A DNA stretch of 41,876 nucleotides from an uncultured Oscillospiraceae bacterium (GCA_910588145.1 CAJUPO010000017.1:1-41876); one strand, 5' to 3'. Positions 33,362 to 41,876 are shown, counted from the first letter of the stretch. The notes: generated by a model from the letters alone, not told the origin. Numbers and translations: made by a program.

Positions 33362-34501
33362 ATGGCAGGTTTATCATTACGCGGTATTTACAAAAAATAT
33401 CCCGGTGGCTTTGTCGCTGTTACAGATGTTAATTTAGAAATCGAAGATAAGGAATTTATCATATTGGTAGGACCTTCCGGATGCGGAAAGTCAACTACAC
33501 TCCGTATGATCGCTGGTCTTGAGGAAATTTCCGAGGGCGAGCTTTATATCGGTGACCGTCTGGTAAATGATATTGCTCCTAAGGATAGAGATATCGCAAT
33601 GGTTTTCCAGAACTATGCTCTGTATCCTCATATGACTGTTTATGATAATATGGCGTTTGGTCTTAAGCTCAGAAAAGTTCCTAAGGATGAAATCGACCGT
33701 AAGGTTAAGGAAGCTGCAAAGATTCTTGACCTTGAAAAGCTTCTTGACAGAAAGCCTAAGGCTATGTCAGGCGGTCAGCGTCAGCGTGTTGCGCTCGGCC
33801 GTGCTATCGTTCGTTCACCTCAGGTATTCCTTCTCGACGAGCCGCTGTCAAACCTTGACGCTAAGCTCCGTGCTCAGATGAGAACAGAAATCGCTAAGCT
33901 TCACCAGAAGCTGGGTACAACATTTATCTACGTAACTCATGACCAGACTGAAGCTATGACAATGGGCGACAGAATCGTTGTTATGAAGGACGGCTTCATT
34001 CAGCAGGTTGATACACCTCAGCATCTTTACGAGAGCCCATGCAACAAGTTCGTTGCCGGATTCCTCGGTTCACCTCAGATGAACTTTATCGACGCTGTTC
34101 TTCTTAAGCAGGGTTCTAAGTATGTTGTTGAATTCGGTTCAAGCGACTCAAGATCTTCAAGAGGCGTTAAGTATACTGTTGAAGTTCCTGAATCAAAGGT
34201 TGTTCCTGAGCTCGCTGACTACGTTGACAAGGAAGTTATTATGGGTATCCGTCCTGAAAGCGTTCATGATGAAGAAATGTACCTTTCAAACGCTTCAACA
34301 GGCGTTATCGAATGCGACGTTGACATCACTGAAATGATGGGCGCTGAAACATATCTTTACCTTACTTGCGAGGGTATTCCGCTTACTGCAAGAGTTTCAC
34401 CTCGTTCAACTGCTAAGGCTCATGACAGAATCAAGGTTGCTATCGATCCTAATAAGATTCATCTCTTTGATAAGGATACAGAAAAGACAATCATTAACTA
34501 A
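33362..34501 (+). CDS. msmK: Multiple-sugar ABC transporter ATPase (MsmK/UgpC type)
   Basis: This ATP-binding subunit energises carbohydrate importers. The 379-residue product has Walker A VGPSGCGKSTT (near residue 37), Q-loop VFQNYALYPHM, signature MSGGQRQRVALGRA, Walker B VFLLDEPLSNLDAKLR, H-loop VTHDQ and a C-terminal regulatory TOBE-type region (MGIRPESVHDEEM). No permease or binding protein is adjacent, so this is a free-standing ATPase of the sort that serves several sugar importers in Firmicutes, including cellodextrin systems. Codon choice is strongly restricted, like the cellobiose phosphorylase gene. GGGAGG precedes the start. Confidence 0.93.
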   Translation: MAGLSLRGIYKKYPGGFVAVTDVNLEIEDKEFIILVGPSGCGKSTTLRMIAGLEEISEGELYIGDRLVNDIAPKDRDIAMVFQNYALYPHMTVYDNMAFGLKLRKVPKDEIDRKVKEAAKILDLEKLLDRKPKAMSGGQRQRVALGRAIVRSPQVFLLDEPLSNLDAKLRAQMRTEIAKLHQKLGTTFIYVTHDQTEAMTMGDRIVVMKDGFIQQVDTPQHLYESPCNKFVAGFLGSPQMNFIDAVLLKQGSKYVVEFGSSDSRSSRGVKYTVEVPESKVVPELADYVDKEVIMGIRPESVHDEEMYLSNASTGVIECDVDITEMMGAETYLYLTCEGIPLTARVSPRSTAKAHDRIKVAIDPNKIHLFDKDTEKTIIN

Positions 34502-34530
34502 TTAAAACTATTTAAATTGTACTCATACAG

Positions 34531-34569
34531 CCAACCCGTCCGGACAAATTTCCGGATGGGTTGGTTTTA
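34531..34569 (+). terminator. Terminator after msmK
   Basis: A 14-bp stem CCAACCCGTCCGGA/TCCGGATGGGTTGG (one G-T pair) is followed by TTTT. Confidence 0.9.
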
Positions 34570-34663
34570 CTGTTTTTATAGGTAAAATTAAATTATTTCA
34601 TACTTTATAATACACTCCGTTCAGCTTTTTGTATTGCTTTACTTCAAAATTTTGTTAAACCAC

Positions 34664-34692
34664 TTCCATTTTATATGAAAAAGTAGTATAAT
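34664..34692 (+). promoter_or_regulatory. Possible alr-prfC promoter
   Basis: A perfect TATAAT (34687-34692) lies about 35 nt before alr, but the -35 at 17 nt (TTCCAT) is poor. Confidence 0.4.
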
Positions 34693-34729
34693 AAAAAAGA
34701 TTGAAATAGAACAAAAGGAGGAAAGGTTT

Positions 34730-35866
34730 ATGAAACCTTATCTCAAAAGAGCGTGGGCAGAAATAAGTCTGGGCGCCCTTGAAAGCAATATAAGGAATAT
34801 TTCAGGACTTCTGTCAGATAATACTGAACTGATGGCTGTTATTAAAGCAGACGCTTACGGACACGGTGAGGACGATATTCTGAAAAAGCTAAGACAATGC
34901 GGGGTCAAATATTTTGCAGTGTCCAATCTCGATGAAGCAATCAGCGTCAGAAAACATTGTCCGGACGGAGAAATATTGATTCTCGGCTATACTCCCCCTG
35001 AGTATGCCCATGAGCTTGAGGAACATAATATAATTCAGGGCGTTCTGTCCTATGACTATGCCTTAGAACTTAATGAGCAAGCGCTCAGAAAAGTCAGATG
35101 TCATATAAAAATAGATACGGGAATGGGAAGAATCGGTTTAAAGTTTAATTCTCCCTGCGAATGTGCCGATGAAGCCGAAAAAATTATTGCGCTGGAAAAG
35201 CTTGAAGCTGAAGGGCTGTATACCCATTATGCAGTAGCTGATACGCCTGATGAGGATTGTAACAGCTATACCGAAAAACAGACCGATTTTATTATAAAAA
35301 CCTATGATGAGCTAAAATCAAGAGGCATTAGTTTAAAGCATCTTCATTTCCTGAACAGTGCGGCCTTGTGCCATCACAATAATTCAAGAAGTACCTTGGC
35401 AAGGGCAGGCATTATTATGTACGGTCTTTTTCCGAATTATCCTGTACCTCTTCCTATTGAATTAAAGCCTGTAATGTCCCTGAAGGCTGTTGTATCTCAG
35501 GTCAAGGAAATACATAAGGGAGATTCGTTAAGCTACGGCAGAACCTATTGTGCTCCGTGTGACGGAATAAAAGCCGCAACGGTTACTGTAGGCTATGCTG
35601 ACGGATATTCAAGGCTTCTTTCCGGAAAGGCTCAGGTTATAGTGAGAGGAAAGCGGTGCCCCGTAATCGGAAGAATCTGCATGGATCAGCTTATGCTTGA
35701 TGTGACAGGCGCTGACGGAGTTCAGGAAGGGGACATAGTTACCCTTATAGGACGTGACGGAAACGAAGAAATAACTGCTGACGAGCTGGCTTCCCTTTAT
35801 GGTACAATAGGATATGAAATAGTATGCGGAATATCAAAGCGTGTTCCGAGAATTTATGTGGACTGA
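34730..35866 (+). CDS. alr: Alanine racemase
   Basis: This PLP enzyme makes D-alanine for peptidoglycan. The 378-residue product has the N-terminal TIM barrel with the PLP lysine K39 (MAVIKADAYGHG), DTGMGRIGLKF, HFLNSAALCHH, the RAGIIMYGLFP region and a C-terminal beta domain with SYGRTY, whose Tyr269 is the expected second catalytic base contributed across the dimer, YADGYSR and GRICMDQLMLDVT. AAAGGAGG precedes the ATG. It is followed 13 nt later by prfC, so the two share a transcript. Confidence 0.94.
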   Translation: MKPYLKRAWAEISLGALESNIRNISGLLSDNTELMAVIKADAYGHGEDDILKKLRQCGVKYFAVSNLDEAISVRKHCPDGEILILGYTPPEYAHELEEHNIIQGVLSYDYALELNEQALRKVRCHIKIDTGMGRIGLKFNSPCECADEAEKIIALEKLEAEGLYTHYAVADTPDEDCNSYTEKQTDFIIKTYDELKSRGISLKHLHFLNSAALCHHNNSRSTLARAGIIMYGLFPNYPVPLPIELKPVMSLKAVVSQVKEIHKGDSLSYGRTYCAPCDGIKAATVTVGYADGYSRLLSGKAQVIVRGKRCPVIGRICMDQLMLDVTGADGVQEGDIVTLIGRDGNEEITADELASLYGTIGYEIVCGISKRVPRIYVD

Positions 35867-35879
35867 TATAGGAGGAAAT

Positions 35880-37463
35880 ATGACTGATTTTCAGAAGGAA
35901 ATAAATAAAAGACGTACCTTTGCGATTATTTCGCATCCGGACGCCGGAAAAACAACGCTTACAGAAAAGCTGCTTCTCTACGGAGGCGCAATAAATCAGG
36001 CAGGCGCAGTAAAGGGGAAAAAGTCTGATCGTCACGCAGTGTCAGACTGGATGGAAATTGAAAAACAAAGAGGAATTTCAGTTACATCTTCTGTTCTTCA
36101 GTTTAAATATAACGGTTACTGCATAAACATACTGGATACTCCGGGACACCAGGACTTTTCAGAGGATACTTACAGAACACTTATGGCAGCCGATTCGGCA
36201 GTTATGGTTATTGATGCTTCAAAGGGCGTTGAAAATCAGACAAGAAAGCTGTTTAAGGTATGCGTAATGCGTAATATACCGATTTTTACTTTTATAAACA
36301 AAATGGACCGTGAATCAAGAAATCCATTTGATCTTCTTGAGCAGATTGAAGAGGAACTTGGAATCAAAACTTATCCTGTAAACTGGCCTATTGGATCAGG
36401 TAAGGAATTTAAAGGTGTATACGACCGTGAGAGCAGCCGTATTATAAGCTTTTCCGCTAACGGAAACAGCCGTCAGGCAGATTCTACTGCGGTTGACCTT
36501 AATGACGCTTCTCTTGACAGCCTTATCGGTACGGAGCATAGAGAAACGCTTCTTGAGGATATAGAGCTTCTTGACGGCGCAAGCGAAGAATTTGATATGG
36601 AGCTTGTAAGAAACGGAAAACTTTCACCTGTTTTCTTTGGCTCTGCTTTGACTAACTTCGGTGTTGAACCGTTTCTTGAAAGCTTTCTCAGCATGACAAC
36701 TTCTCCTCTGCCAAGGCAGTGCGTTGAAGGAAAAGCGGATCCTTTTGACGAGGATTTTTCTGCTTTCGTTTTTAAGATTCAGGCTAACATGAATAAGGCT
36801 CACAGGGACAGAGTAACATTTATGAGAATCTGTTCAGGTAAGTTTGAAAGAGATATGGAAGTTTATCACGTTCAGGGAGATAAGAAAATGCGTCTTTCCC
36901 AGCCTCAGCAGATGATGGCTCAGGAACGTGAGATAATCGACTGCGCTTATGCCGGAGATATTATCGGTGTGTTCGATCCGGGAATCTTTTCAATCGGGGA
37001 CACCGTCTGCGCTCCGGGGAAAAAGGTTACCTTTGAGGGTATTCCGACATTTGCTCCGGAGCACTTTGCAAGAGTAAGACAAAAGGATACCTTAAAAAGA
37101 AAGCAGTTTGTCAAGGGTACGGAACAGATTGCTCAGGAGGGCGCTATACAGATTTTCAAGGAGCCTTTTACCGGTATGGAAGAGGTGATTGTGGGGGTTG
37201 TAGGCGTACTTCAGTTTGAAGTTTTCGAATACAGAATGAAAAATGAATACAATGTAGAAATTATTCGTGAACCGCTTCCTTATTCATATATTCGCTGGAT
37301 AGATAAGAGTCCTGTTGAGCCTAAGGACCTTGTTATCAGCTCTGATACAAAGCTTGTGCAGGATTTTAAGGATAATTTTCTGCTTCTCTTCTCAAGCGAA
37401 TGGAATATTAACTGGGCTTTTGACAAGAATGAGGGACTTGAGCTTTCAGATTTCAGCCGGTAA
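35880..37463 (+). CDS. prfC: Peptide chain release factor 3
   Basis: RF3 is the GTPase that removes RF1/RF2 from the ribosome after termination. The start at 35880 follows AGGAGGAA and gives 527 residues, matching the family; a longer frame would overlap alr. G1 SHPDAGKTTLTEKLL, switch I RGISVTSSV, G3 DTPGHQDFSEDTYR and G4 NKMDRESRNP are clear, and the C-terminal half has GVVGVLQFEVFEYR and a final SSEWNINWAFD. It is co-transcribed with alr. Confidence 0.97.
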   Translation: MTDFQKEINKRRTFAIISHPDAGKTTLTEKLLLYGGAINQAGAVKGKKSDRHAVSDWMEIEKQRGISVTSSVLQFKYNGYCINILDTPGHQDFSEDTYRTLMAADSAVMVIDASKGVENQTRKLFKVCVMRNIPIFTFINKMDRESRNPFDLLEQIEEELGIKTYPVNWPIGSGKEFKGVYDRESSRIISFSANGNSRQADSTAVDLNDASLDSLIGTEHRETLLEDIELLDGASEEFDMELVRNGKLSPVFFGSALTNFGVEPFLESFLSMTTSPLPRQCVEGKADPFDEDFSAFVFKIQANMNKAHRDRVTFMRICSGKFERDMEVYHVQGDKKMRLSQPQQMMAQEREIIDCAYAGDIIGVFDPGIFSIGDTVCAPGKKVTFEGIPTFAPEHFARVRQKDTLKRKQFVKGTEQIAQEGAIQIFKEPFTGMEEVIVGVVGVLQFEVFEYRMKNEYNVEIIREPLPYSYIRWIDKSPVEPKDLVISSDTKLVQDFKDNFLLLFSSEWNINWAFDKNEGLELSDFSR

Positions 37464-37481
37464 TGGAGGAGCACTGGCAAA

Positions 37482-37829
37482 ATGAGTAAACATAATAATA
37501 AAGCGACAGCCGGATTGGTTTTCGGTATTATAAGTATGCTTTCATGGGTTCTTCTAATTGATTATAGCATTTCATTATATAAAGTCAACTTAATATTTGA
37601 ATTATATATTCTTTCAACAATTGTAATGTTTATTGTATTTCCTATTTCCGTTTTAGGAATAGTATTCGGATCTCTGGGAATTTGCAGTCAAAAAAGGACT
37701 GTGGGTATTACGGGACTTATACTTTCTGTTATTGGATTTATAGGGTGTCTGATAAATCTGTTGTTGGCTGTTCGTGATACTTTGAATCTAATTTTCAACA
37801 CTTTATTTGAATACATTCCGAAATTTTAA
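37482..37829 (+). CDS. Small membrane protein, DUF4190-like
   Basis: The 115-residue product begins with the polar MSKHNNKATAGLV and has three or four membrane segments: FGIISMLSWVLLI, YILSTIVMFIVFPISVLGIV and GITGLILSVIGFIGCLINLLL, with FGSLGICSQKR between. The A-x-x-x-x-F-G-I-I-S start and G-x-x-x-G repeats resemble DUF4190 proteins of unknown function. GGAGGA lies 12 nt before the ATG, rather far. It follows prfC by 18 nt and may be read through from it. Confidence 0.65.
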   Translation: MSKHNNKATAGLVFGIISMLSWVLLIDYSISLYKVNLIFELYILSTIVMFIVFPISVLGIVFGSLGICSQKRTVGITGLILSVIGFIGCLINLLLAVRDTLNLIFNTLFEYIPKF

Positions 37830-37833
37830 ATTT

Positions 37834-37869
37834 AAAGGATATGTCTGAATACAGGCATATCCTTTTTTA
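37834..37869 (+). terminator. Terminator after DUF4190-like gene
   Basis: Stem AAAGGATATG/CATATCCTTT with T-tract. Confidence 0.9.
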
Positions 37870-37942
37870 TGTATAATTGAGAATGCGTGCATAAAAGCGT
37901 CAGCAGGCAGATAATATTAATGTATGCATTATTAAAAACGGC

Positions 37943-37973
37943 AAAAAAAATCGCCCGGGCGTCGAACCCGAGC
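37943..37973 (-). terminator. Terminator of predicted sRNA
   Basis: Minus-strand stem GCTCGGG/CCCGGGC (one G-T pair) with a 7-nt loop, then GA and eight T. No minus-strand protein gene precedes it. Confidence 0.85.
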
Positions 37974-38067
37974 ATAAAAGAAATAAAATGATAGAAAATA
38001 AATATGTGTAGAACAAAAGAAAGGAGACAACAAAACGAGTGTAAATAATCAATAATTATTTAACACT
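37943..38067 (-). ncRNA. Predicted small regulatory RNA, about 125 nt
   Basis: On the minus strand a near-consensus promoter (38074-38102) would start transcription near 38067. The transcript begins at once with a hairpin GTGT(T)AAATAAT/ATTATTTACAC (38039-38066). It then runs through an unstructured CU-rich stretch with TCTCCTTTC (38019-38027), complementary to AAAGGAG-type ribosome binding sites. It ends in GCTCGGG/CCCGGGC (37953-37973) followed by eight T. No reading frame of note is inside. The layout is that of a trans-acting sRNA; I do not recognise a known family. Confidence 0.65.
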
Positions 38068-38073
38068 ATAAAT

Positions 38074-38102
38074 ATTATACACTAAAAACACCTAATCGTC
38101 AA
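38074..38102 (-). promoter_or_regulatory. Promoter of predicted sRNA
   Basis: Minus-strand TTGACG (38097-38102), a 17-nt spacer and TATAAT (38074-38079). Confidence 0.75.
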
Positions 38103-38315
38103 CAAAAAATTCGAAAATTTTATGTTTTACAGTTCTTTTTTGGATAATTGACCAATTATTTACCTTACAGATTATACAATTTTAATCAGATAAATGCCGA
38201 TATTGTAGAAAAATGTCGTATTATAAATGAAGAAAAATGATTTATTTTTATTTTTTAACACAAAATAAATAAAAACAGTCTGCATTAATAAAATGCGGCG
38301 GAATGGAGAGTTATT

Positions 38316-41300
38316 ATGACAAGAAAAACTATGACCATGGACGGTAACAGCGCCGCCGCTTGGGTATCATACTTTTTTACGGATACAGCTGCGGTTTATC
38401 CGATAACGCCCTCGACTCCTATGGCGGAAAGCGTTGACTATATGTCGGATTCAGGCAGAAAGAATCTATTTGGTTTTCCTGTCAGCCTGGTTGAAATGCA
38501 GTCAGAGGCGGGCGCAGCCGGAGCAGTACACGGAGCGCTTGCAGCAGGCGCACTGGCGTCAACATATACGGCTTCTCAGGGACTGCTGCTTATGATACCA
38601 GATATTTACAAAATGGCCGGAGAATTGCTTCCAGGCGTTATTCACACTGCTGCAAGATGCGTTTCATCACATGCTCTGAGTATTTTCGGCGATCACTCTG
38701 ACGTTTACGCCTGCCGTCAGACGGGGGCGGCTATGCTCTGTTCTTCTAACCCTCAAGAGGTAATGGATCTGGGAGCAGTTGCTCATCTTTCAGCTATAAG
38801 CGGCAGAATACCGTTTATACATTTTTTTGACGGCTTCCGCACCTCCCACGAAATAAGAAAGATAGAAGCATGGGATGAAAAGGAACTTTATGAACTTTTG
38901 GACCAAGATGCGTTAAAGAACTTCCGTGACAGAGCTCTTAATCCTGCAAATCCATATATGAGGGGTACTGCGCAGAATCCCGATATTTTCTTCCAGAACA
39001 GGGAAGCTTGCAATATATATTATGACAGACTCCCTAAAATAGCAGAAAACTATATGAAAAAAATAAATGATCTGCTTGGCACTGATTACAGACTGTTCAA
39101 TTACAGCGGTGCTCCTGACGCGGAACACATAATAGTGGCGATGGGCTCGGTTACAGATACAATAGAGGAAACAGTCGAGTATCTTAACAAGAAAGGCGGA
39201 AAATACGGACTTATCCGTGTAAGGCTTTACAGACCTTTCTCGACTGAACGCTTTATAAGCGAAATTCCCGAAACCGTCAAGCGCATTACTGTTCTGGACA
39301 GAACAAAAGAACCGGGCGCTGTAGGTGAACCGCTGTTTCTGGACGTCTGTGCGGCTCTCAGAGGCTCAGCATTCTGCAATATACCGGTTTATTCAGGAAG
39401 ATACGGTCTTGCTTCTAAGGACACCACTCCGGGGCAGATTGCAGCAGTTTTCCAAAACACGGAAAAGCCTGTGTTCACAATCGGAATAACCGATGACGTT
39501 ACTCATCTTTCCCTTGAAATATCAGAAGAACCGGATACGGTACCGGAAGATACCATGTCATGCAAGGTGTGGGGACTCGGCTCGGACGGAACAGTGGGCG
39601 CTAACAAGAATACCATAAAAATAATCGGTGATAATACTGATCTTCATGTTCAGGGTTATTTTTCATACGATTCTAAAAAATCAGGCGGTCTTACCATATC
39701 TCATCTGCGTATAGGCGCAGAACCGATAAAATCGTCCTATCTTATCAGCAAGGCAGATTTTGCAGCTTGTCATAATCAAAGTTATATTAATAAATATGAC
39801 ATAGTAAGCGACTTGAAAAACGGGGGAACATTTCTTCTCAATACCTCATGGAACGAAGAGGAACTTGATGAAAAGCTGCCGGCAGAAGTAAAAAAATATA
39901 TCGCTGAAAATAATATTGAATTTTATATAATAGACGGATTCAAAATAGCCGCTGAAGCCGGAACAGGCCATAGAATCAATACTGTATTGCAGTCTGCGTT
40001 TTTCAGTCTTACAAATATAATTCCTATGGATAAGGCTGTTGAATATATGATTAATGCCGTAAAGAAAACTTACGGCAAAAAGGGTAAAAATATTGTTGAA
40101 AGCAATATCAAAGCTATTGAGATGGGTCATAAGAGTATCGTTAAAGTTAAAATACCGTCTGATTGGGTAAATGCCCAAGAGAAACAAGAAAATAGTTGTC
40201 AGGTGGATAATGACTTCATAAAAAAGATACAGATTCCATGCAATCAGCAGAAGGGCGACGATATTCCCGTTTCAGCCCTTGTTGATTATGCAGATGGAGT
40301 ATTTCCTCTTGGAACAGCCGCATACGAAAAGAGGGGAATTGCTCCTCGTGTTCCCGTATGGATTCCGGAAAACTGCATACAGTGCAATTTCTGTTCTTAT
40401 GTATGTCCTCATGCAGTTATAAGACCCTTTGTACTGACAGAACAGGAAGCTGAAAATGTAAAAACAGTTTTACTGAAGCCTATCCTAAATAAAATGAGAT
40501 TTCTTGTTGCTCCGTCTGTTATGGACTGCACCGGATGCGGATTATGCGCCGGAATTTGTCCTGCTGATCCTAAGGCTCTTGAAATGAAGCCCTTTGAAGA
40601 ACAGATAGAAAAGCAAAAGGTTTTTGATTATGCAAAATCCCTCGAACCTAAGAAAGAAGTAATGGAAAAGTTTAAAGCGGGTACTATTAAAGGCTCCCAA
40701 TTCAGAAAGCCTCTGCTTGAATTTTCCGGAGCTTGTGCAGGCTGCGGCGAAACTCCGTATGCAAGGCTTATAACTCAGCTTTTCGGAGAAAAAATGTTTA
40801 TTGCAAATGCGACAGGCTGTTCTTCAATTTGGGGCGGAAGTATTCCGTCGATTCCTTATACCTGCGGACGAAGCGGCAGGGGACCGGCGTGGGCTAATTC
40901 GCTCTTTGAGGATAACGCTGAGTTTGGTTACGGCATTATGCTTGCGCATAATACGCTTCATGAAAGGGCGGTAAATGCAGTTAAGGAACTTGCTGAAAAG
41001 ACAAATAACGATAATTATAAAACCGCAGCAGAAAATTTTATTGAAAATCAAAATGATGAAAATGCGGATATAATGATCAATATTTTAGAAAATGAATTTA
41101 CTGAAGAAGCAGAGAAGATTAAAAAATATAAAAAATATCTTTCAAAGAAATCTCACTGGATTTTCGGCGGTGACGGCTGGGCATATGACATTGGATTCGG
41201 CGGTTTGGATCATGTTATAGCTTCCGGTGCGAATATTAACATTTTTGTTTTTGATACTGAAATCTATTCTAATACCGGAGGGCAGACTTCAAAATCTACT

Positions 41301-41798
41301 CCGGCAGGTGCGGCGGCACAATTTTCTCCGTCAGGCAAGGAGTCGTCTAAAAAGGACCTTGCCGCTATGGCGATGAGCTACGGAAACGTGTATACAGCAC
41401 AAATTGCAATGGGTGCAGATTTGAATCAGTGCATTAAGACCATTATTGAGGCTGAGGCTTACAACGGTCCGTCACTTATTATCGGATACGCTCCATGTAT
41501 AAGCCACGGAATAAAGGGCGGTATGAGTTCATGCATGGCGGAACAGAAAAGAGCAGTTGAAGCCGGTTATTGGCACCTTTTTAGGTTTAATCCGGATTTG
41601 AGAAAACAGCAGAAAAACCCTCTTATAATTGATTCAAAGAAGCCTGAACCTGAAAAATACCGTGAATTTTTGTCCGGTGAAACAAGATTTAGCATTACTT
41701 CTCTGAAAGACCCGGAAAATGCGGAAAAGCTTTTTGAAAAAGCTGAAAAAACTGCAATGCAAAAATATGAGCTTTTGCAAAAAATATCAGAACTCTAA
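38316..41798 (+). CDS. nifJ: Pyruvate:ferredoxin (flavodoxin) oxidoreductase
   Basis: Oxidises pyruvate with CoA to acetyl-CoA and CO2, reducing ferredoxin; it is central to anaerobic fermentation. The 1160-residue single chain has all domains in order: TPP-pyrimidine region (YPITPSTPMAE, EMQSEAGAAGAVHGAL), transketolase-C-like and CoA-binding region, gamma domain, an 8Fe ferredoxin insert with C687, C690, C693, C697 and C738, C741, C744, C748, and the TPP-pyrophosphate domain with CAGCGETPYA (C807, C810), GDGWAYDIGFGGLDHV and YSNTGGQTSKSTP. GGAGAG precedes the ATG. It is complete and ends 4 nt before the right-hand terminator. Confidence 0.97.
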   Translation: MTRKTMTMDGNSAAAWVSYFFTDTAAVYPITPSTPMAESVDYMSDSGRKNLFGFPVSLVEMQSEAGAAGAVHGALAAGALASTYTASQGLLLMIPDIYKMAGELLPGVIHTAARCVSSHALSIFGDHSDVYACRQTGAAMLCSSNPQEVMDLGAVAHLSAISGRIPFIHFFDGFRTSHEIRKIEAWDEKELYELLDQDALKNFRDRALNPANPYMRGTAQNPDIFFQNREACNIYYDRLPKIAENYMKKINDLLGTDYRLFNYSGAPDAEHIIVAMGSVTDTIEETVEYLNKKGGKYGLIRVRLYRPFSTERFISEIPETVKRITVLDRTKEPGAVGEPLFLDVCAALRGSAFCNIPVYSGRYGLASKDTTPGQIAAVFQNTEKPVFTIGITDDVTHLSLEISEEPDTVPEDTMSCKVWGLGSDGTVGANKNTIKIIGDNTDLHVQGYFSYDSKKSGGLTISHLRIGAEPIKSSYLISKADFAACHNQSYINKYDIVSDLKNGGTFLLNTSWNEEELDEKLPAEVKKYIAENNIEFYIIDGFKIAAEAGTGHRINTVLQSAFFSLTNIIPMDKAVEYMINAVKKTYGKKGKNIVESNIKAIEMGHKSIVKVKIPSDWVNAQEKQENSCQVDNDFIKKIQIPCNQQKGDDIPVSALVDYADGVFPLGTAAYEKRGIAPRVPVWIPENCIQCNFCSYVCPHAVIRPFVLTEQEAENVKTVLLKPILNKMRFLVAPSVMDCTGCGLCAGICPADPKALEMKPFEEQIEKQKVFDYAKSLEPKKEVMEKFKAGTIKGSQFRKPLLEFSGACAGCGETPYARLITQLFGEKMFIANATGCSSIWGGSIPSIPYTCGRSGRGPAWANSLFEDNAEFGYGIMLAHNTLHERAVNAVKELAEKTNNDNYKTAAENFIENQNDENADIMINILENEFTEEAEKIKKYKKYLSKKSHWIFGGDGWAYDIGFGGLDHVIASGANINIFVFDTEIYSNTGGQTSKSTPAGAAAQFSPSGKESSKKDLAAMAMSYGNVYTAQIAMGADLNQCIKTIIEAEAYNGPSLIIGYAPCISHGIKGGMSSCMAEQKRAVEAGYWHLFRFNPDLRKQQKNPLIIDSKKPEPEKYREFLSGETRFSITSLKDPENAEKLFEKAEKTAMQKYELLQKISEL

Positions 41799-41801
41799 AA
41801 T

Positions 41802-41876
41802 AAAAAATAGCTTACAGGATCAACCTGTAAGCTATTTTTAATATATTAAAAATGATTAAATCAGGGGCTGATTATT
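41802..41876. repeat. Right arm of 75-bp terminal inverted repeat
   Basis: The reverse complement of this segment equals 109-183 apart from one base in the hairpin loop. It runs to the last base of the window, so the repeat may continue beyond it. By analogy with the left copy, the outer end corresponds to the stop codon of a dockerin-type gene on the minus strand. Confidence 0.9.
41803..41839. terminator. Bidirectional terminator after nifJ
   Basis: A perfect 16-bp stem (41803-41818 with 41824-41839) has a 5-nt loop and T-tract, 4 nt past the nifJ stop. Confidence 0.92.

Larger units (their letters stand above)
37830..38315. other. 486-nt intergenic region before nifJ
   Basis: No protein gene is seen. 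It contains the terminator of the small membrane protein gene, a predicted minus-strand small RNA with its own promoter and terminator (37943-38102), and about 200 nt of A/T-rich nifJ upstream sequence. TTGACC near 38148 could be a nifJ -35, but no good -10 stands at the right distance. Confidence 0.6.

Noticed and set aside
34730..35866. VanT-type serine racemase linked to vancomycin resistance
   Set aside because: No membrane domain and no van genes; length and motifs are those of ordinary alanine racemase.
38148..38172. nifJ promoter beginning with TTGACC
   Set aside because: No convincing -10 box at 16-18 nt; left unassigned.
1..41876. CRISPR array, prophage or insertion sequence
   Set aside because: No regularly spaced direct repeats, no transposase, integrase or phage structural genes were seen; gene content is housekeeping.

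Overview
The window reads as a chromosomal segment from an anaerobic, spore-forming, fibre-degrading Firmicute of the Ruminococcus/Oscillospiraceae type. The basis is the C-terminal end of a dockerin-like protein at the left edge, two GH94 sugar phosphorylases (one a clear cellobiose phosphorylase), an MsmK-type sugar-importer ATPase, sporulation genes (spoVAD, spoVAE, gpr), a one-polypeptide pyruvate:ferredoxin oxidoreductase, moderately low G+C, and strong AGGAGG-type ribosome binding sites. I see no prophage, transposase, integrase or CRISPR array. Most of the window is housekeeping; the interest lies in small genes, altered enzymes and intergenic RNA or DNA structures.

Layout. 1-2.6 kb: a dockerin-protein tail converges with typA, followed by a tRNA cluster (Pro, Thr, Tyr) on the minus strand with a near-perfect promoter. 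2.7-4.1 kb: spoVAD-spoVAE. 4.2-7.1 kb: bioY behind a BirA-like operator, then murT and a GatD-like partner whose glutaminase residues are replaced. 7.1-10.3 kb: a GH94 phosphorylase of uncertain specificity and a hemolysin-III family membrane protein. 10.4-15.5 kb: a signalling locus (REC-HD-GYP protein, free HPt protein, large hybrid histidine kinase). 15.5-17.1 kb: a foldback intergenic element, then a minus-strand lipoprotein/degenerate MNT/HEPN operon. 17.2-19.0 kb: rsmE, a tiny cysteine-rich anchored protein and a low-complexity lipoprotein. 19.0-22.3 kb: a long regulatory region with repeated TTCAACA motifs, cellobiose phosphorylase, and an orphan feoA. 22.3-25.9 kb: a flippase, rpsT with a structured leader, gpr, and a DUF378 protein. 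26-31.5 kb: purB, secD-secF, a TIM-barrel protein with nrdR. 31.5-37.8 kb: small membrane proteins, an RsuA-type pseudouridine synthase, msmK, alr-prfC and a small membrane protein. 37.9-41.8 kb: a predicted minus-strand small RNA divergent from nifJ.

How it fits together. Cellodextrins released outside the cell would be imported by ABC systems energised by MsmK, split by phosphorolysis to glucose-1-phosphate by the GH94 enzymes, and fermented through pyruvate:ferredoxin oxidoreductase. Wall synthesis (alr, murT/gatD), protein export (secDF), translation (typA, rsmE, prfC, rpsT, tRNAs) and sporulation genes are interspersed in short operons, mostly bounded by clear intrinsic terminators.

Main points for a second look: a GatD-like protein without the catalytic Cys and His; a 125-nt sRNA candidate with promoter, 5' hairpin, CU-rich loop region and terminator; a structured rpsT leader with a terminator inside it; and a 75-bp inverted repeat (74/75 identical) at the two ends of the window, which may mark a contig edge, a duplicated gene end or an inversion boundary.
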